64,000 nucleotides of DNA, from assembly GCF_025345615.1 (NCBI RefSeq), contig NZ_JAODWD010000006.1, forward strand, positions 310,001 through 374,000, read 5' to 3'. Shown here one piece after another: positions 61,495 to 64,000 of the stretch (position 1 is the first letter of the stretch; each line of letters starts with the position of its first letter). The stretch is from Mycobacterium deserti. Its GTDB lineage: Bacteria > Actinomycetota > Actinomycetes > Mycobacteriales > Mycobacteriaceae. The notes below the pieces were generated by a model. That model was not told where the DNA came from, ran no database searches, and saw only the letters and a program-made list of their open reading frames with translations. The translations under genes were made by a program, and so were the position numbers.

Positions 61495-64000
61495 GGCAGC
61501 GCCCTCACCGGTCCGCTACGGCTCCACCCGAACACCTGCGTAACTCCTTGCTGCACTTCGGCATTCGGCGCCTGCTCCTGCGGTACCACGCGGTCGTAAC
61601 GCTCGATCGAACCCCAGTCGCGGTACCAGTCGTCGCGCAGATACGTCGGCACCGCCGAGGTGCGCAGAAGGGCCTGGATGAACAGGAACGGGCCGCCGTC
61701 CTGCGCGGACTGCCACATGTTCGACGACGACACCACCTGCTTGAAGTTCGGCAGAATACGGTACTCCGGCAGTTCGGCGACCCCGAGACGCTCGGAGAAC
61801 GGCCGCTGACACGGGAAGTTGGCGGCAGTCGCGATGTCCATCAGCACGGGGGTCTGGGACCCGAGGAACTGCTGCGCTGTCTCCAGCACCGGCACCCGCG
61901 GGGGCGTGAACGCGAACCACTGATCGGTGGACAGGTTGGGATCGTCGGCGACGATGCGCGCGACGTTGGCCTCCGGCGGCGCCCACGCCAGCGGAAATCG
62001 CAGGTTGCGCCATGCCTTCTGCATGAAGATGTCAATCGGCTGCACCTCGCCGAGCGCCTGGTAGCTGCCGTCGGGGCGGTGCACACCCCACTGCAGTTTC
62101 AGCGACTGGCCGTAGTTGAACGAGCCGTCCTCCTCGAAGTACCAGATCGCGCCCGCCGCGGCGACGCTCACCAGTGGGCGGTCGGGGCTGCGCGGCGGCA
62201 GTTGATACCAGGCCGAAGTCACCTCAGCGGCCACGGTGTTCTCGTCGTAGCTGCCCATCACGGGGGTGCGCTTTGGGTCGAGCCCGAACGGCAGGAACAC
62301 GTTCGAGCCGTTGACGCCCTTGGGGCCGTAGCCGCCGCCGGTGCCCGCCGCGAATCCGATCCCGACGTTCGGCTCGTTGGCCGAACCGTCGGAGTTGACC
62401 AGGCCGGGGTTGGCGGTCACCGGCTCGGCGGGCTCGAGGGTGTCGCTGACACCGTTCGGCGTGAAGCCGACGGGGTCCTCACCGCCCAGGGGTCCGTACT
62501 CGCCGAAGCGCTGGCCCGGAACCGGTTGCAACATACCGGCGTTGGTGTCGGCCTCGACGAGGACGTCGTCGGCCATCGCGCAACTCTTGTCCGACAGTCC
62601 GGATGTCAGCGCGGCGAAGTTGGCCTTTGCGGTGGTGTACACCGGGTAGCGGCCCACGGCGCCCTTGGCCATCGAGCCCACCTCGAGGATCACCATGATG
62701 ACGGCCACCACCAGAAGCGGGGTAGAGGCAAGCGCGCGGTTGCGGCCGGTGTCTGCGACCTCGGTGTGCCCGGCGTAATCCATCCGGAAGTGCAACCAGC
62801 CGGCCAGCACCCCGGTGAGAATCGCCAGCACCAGGAACATGGTCGTGACCGGGATGCCCGCGAGCACCGGTTGCTTGTCGAACCACGGCACGCCGTAGTT
62901 GCCCACATAGAACCAACCGTTGATGCCGGCGGTGGCCCAGGCCAGTGCGAACAGCAGCGCGGCCACGTACACCACGAGGTTGCGTCGACTGTGCAGGCCG
63001 ACTCGGGCGAACGCGAACGCGGTGACGGCGCCGAGCGCGCCGATCAACCCGGCGAATGCGCCGAACTGCACCCCCCACTTGGTCGGGGTGAACGTCAGCA
63101 ACAGCAGAGCGATCGCGGTGCTGCCGATCAGCCGCCACGCCGGGCCGTTGGCCATGCCGGGGACCCCGCCGCGGCGCAGCATGACGGTGAGCATGCCGAA
63201 CAGGCAGAGCAGCATGACCAGAACCGCGAAGCGACGCGTCAGCGACGAGTCGACACTGTCCTCGACGGTGAGGAAGTAGTAGCGCAGAAACTCCTGGTAC
63301 CAGGCGATGGTCGGACCGACGACGTACTTGATGCGCGCGGACTCGGCGACGGTCGCCAGGGTCTGGTCGCGGAACACGATCACGAAGATCAGCGACGCCG
63401 CGGCCGCCAGCGGGGCCAGCGCCGTCATCAACCCGTCGGCCGGTCGGCGCACGCGGATCACCGCCGCGACCGCGCGCGCTCCGACCAGAAGCGGCGCGAG
63501 CGCGATGAGGCCCTGCGGCGCGAGCGTCACGCAGAACATCGCGATCACGATCGCCGCCGCCGCGGGCCACAGCCGCCGCGTGCCGATCGCGTTCTCCACC
63601 AGCATCCACGCCGCGATCACCCCGAACGCGATCAGCGGCTCCGGTCGCAGGCCGTTGTTGAACGGCAACCACGCGGCAAGGAACACCGCTGCGGCCGTCC
63701 AGATCGCGATCCGGTTGACCCCGAGCTTGCGGCCCAGCCGTGGCAGCACGCAGCGGCTCAGGATCAACCAGGTTCCAAGAGCGGCAAGCGTCGCGGGGAT
63801 GCGCATCCACACGCTAGCGGTGCTGATCGCCGCCATCTGCGCGAGCACCGACTGATACCAGTCGAACGGCGCCTCGGTGGCGCCGAAGAAGCGGTAGTAG
63901 TTGGCGGTGTAGCCGGCCTCGCTCGAAATGCGGGCGATGGTCAGGTTGTAGCCGTCGTCCGACGACAGCGCACCGATGACGTGCCACAGCAGCAGGATGC
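61491..64000 (-). CDS. embA: Arabinosyltransferase EmbA (3' part; 5' end outside window)
   Basis: The frame runs from 61491 to the window edge without a start, giving about 836 residues of the C-terminal portion of a roughly 1090-residue protein. The GT-C motif SSDDGYNLTIARI lies near 63940, followed by TEAPFDWYQSVLAQM and STASVWMRIPATLA, which identify EmbA rather than EmbB or EmbC. The C-terminal periplasmic modules (SAWYQLPPRSPDRP, PEYRILPNFKQV) are complete. EmbA pairs with EmbB to build the hexa-arabinofuranosyl motif of arabinogalactan. An ATG at 63848 is internal, not the start. Confidence 0.95.
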   Translation of the reverse strand, partial: ILLLWHVIGALSSDDGYNLTIARISSEAGYTANYYRFFGATEAPFDWYQSVLAQMAAISTASVWMRIPATLAALGTWLILSRCVLPRLGRKLGVNRIAIWTAAAVFLAAWLPFNNGLRPEPLIAFGVIAAWMLVENAIGTRRLWPAAAAIVIAMFCVTLAPQGLIALAPLLVGARAVAAVIRVRRPADGLMTALAPLAAAASLIFVIVFRDQTLATVAESARIKYVVGPTIAWYQEFLRYYFLTVEDSVDSSLTRRFAVLVMLLCLFGMLTVMLRRGGVPGMANGPAWRLIGSTAIALLLLTFTPTKWGVQFGAFAGLIGALGAVTAFAFARVGLHSRRNLVVYVAALLFALAWATAGINGWFYVGNYGVPWFDKQPVLAGIPVTTMFLVLAILTGVLAGWLHFRMDYAGHTEVADTGRNRALASTPLLVVAVIMVILEVGSMAKGAVGRYPVYTTAKANFAALTSGLSDKSCAMADDVLVEADTNAGMLQPVPGQRFGEYGPLGGEDPVGFTPNGVSDTLEPAEPVTANPGLVNSDGSANEPNVGIGFAAGTGGGYGPKGVNGSNVFLPFGLDPKRTPVMGSYDENTVAAEVTSAWYQLPPRSPDRPLVSVAAAGAIWYFEEDGSFNYGQSLKLQWGVHRPDGSYQALGEVQPIDIFMQKAWRNLRFPLAWAPPEANVARIVADDPNLSTDQWFAFTPPRVPVLETAQQFLGSQTPVLMDIATAANFPCQRPFSERLGVAELPEYRILPNFKQVVSSSNMWQSAQDGGPFLFIQALLRTSAVPTYLRDDWYRDWGSIERYDRVVPQEQAPNAEVQQGVTQVFGWSRSGPVRALP

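Noticed and set aside
63848..63850. ATG as the start of embA
   Set aside because: The frame continues upstream to the window edge and includes the conserved DDGYNLTIARI catalytic motif, so this Met is internal.
1..64000. tRNA or rRNA genes
   Set aside because: I looked for T-arm and 3'-end patterns by eye and found none that folded; a tRNAscan run would be decisive.

Overview
The window is chromosomal DNA from a mycobacterium, most likely a non-tuberculous, environmental (Mycolicibacterium-type) species. It is GC-rich, uses GTG and TTG starts freely, and has many leaderless-looking promoters (TAnnnT followed 6-8 bases later by the start codon). It carries the mycolic acid / arabinogalactan locus glf-glfT2-PAP2-ubiA-aftB-fbpA-fbpD-Rv3802c-fadD32-pks13-accD4 and the end of the emb operon. 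Gene order follows M. tuberculosis from Rv3854c (ethA) to Rv3794 (embA), read in the opposite orientation. Rv numbers are assigned from remembered sequence and synteny, not from a search.

Layout. 1-2.8 kb: EthR operator, ethA, rraA and a MerR/TipAL regulator with its own long-spacer promoter. 2.9-5.6 kb: H-NS-like protein, copC-copD and the Rv3850 homologue. 5.8-8.6 kb: a three-gene plus-strand insertion (secreted Pro-rich protein, ImmA/IrrE protease, MAB_1171c/DUF6545 membrane protein) beside espR. 9.5-12.1 kb: a GDT1-type Mn transporter under a yybP-ykoY riboswitch, the Rv3847 homologue, a divergent sodX/sodN nickel superoxide dismutase pair where M. tuberculosis has sodA, and a 52-residue membrane protein. 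12.1-18.1 kb: an operator/DnaA-box-like intergenic region, a ladder of overlapping mini-ORFs leading into a DUF4328 protein, glpQ1, bfrB, an LCP protein, a CPBP protein and an IdeR-box-controlled DUF2470 protein. 18.2-23.2 kb: pheA, a phosphoglycerate mutase-like protein, a Cys-rich protein, a zincin, the Rv3835 homologue and serS. 23.2-32.8 kb: an ADH pair (the sulfolipid cluster found here in M. tuberculosis is absent), a Rieske/metallo-beta-lactamase protein, a phosphotransferase, two PlsC acyltransferases, a second mini-ORF ladder, a HAD phosphatase, a PGRP amidase and erp. 32.9-52.7 kb: the cell-envelope core. 52.7-58.3 kb: an accessory block (DUF222-HNH, beta-propeller surface protein, metallo-beta-lactamase hydrolase, methyltransferase). 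58.3-64 kb: embB and the 3' part of embA.

How the genes work together. Glf makes UDP-galactofuranose and GlfT2 polymerises it. UbiA and the PAP2 phosphatase make decaprenyl-phosphate carriers for arabinose; EmbA, EmbB and AftB polymerise and finish the arabinan. FadD32, AccD4 and Pks13 build mycolate, and the Ag85 proteins attach it. Iron (IdeR), manganese (riboswitch), copper (CopCD) and nickel (SodN) genes form a metal/redox theme in the first 18 kb.

Most unusual features: (1) chained mini-ORFs made of tandem repeats that carry start codons and overlap through ATGA, at three places; (2) a Ni-SOD whose hook has Tyr in place of the near-invariant Pro; (3) the ImmA-DUF6545 pair next to espR; (4) a near-identical 30-bp tandem repeat in the 5' end of pks13; (5) an EmbB ethambutol-region variant.
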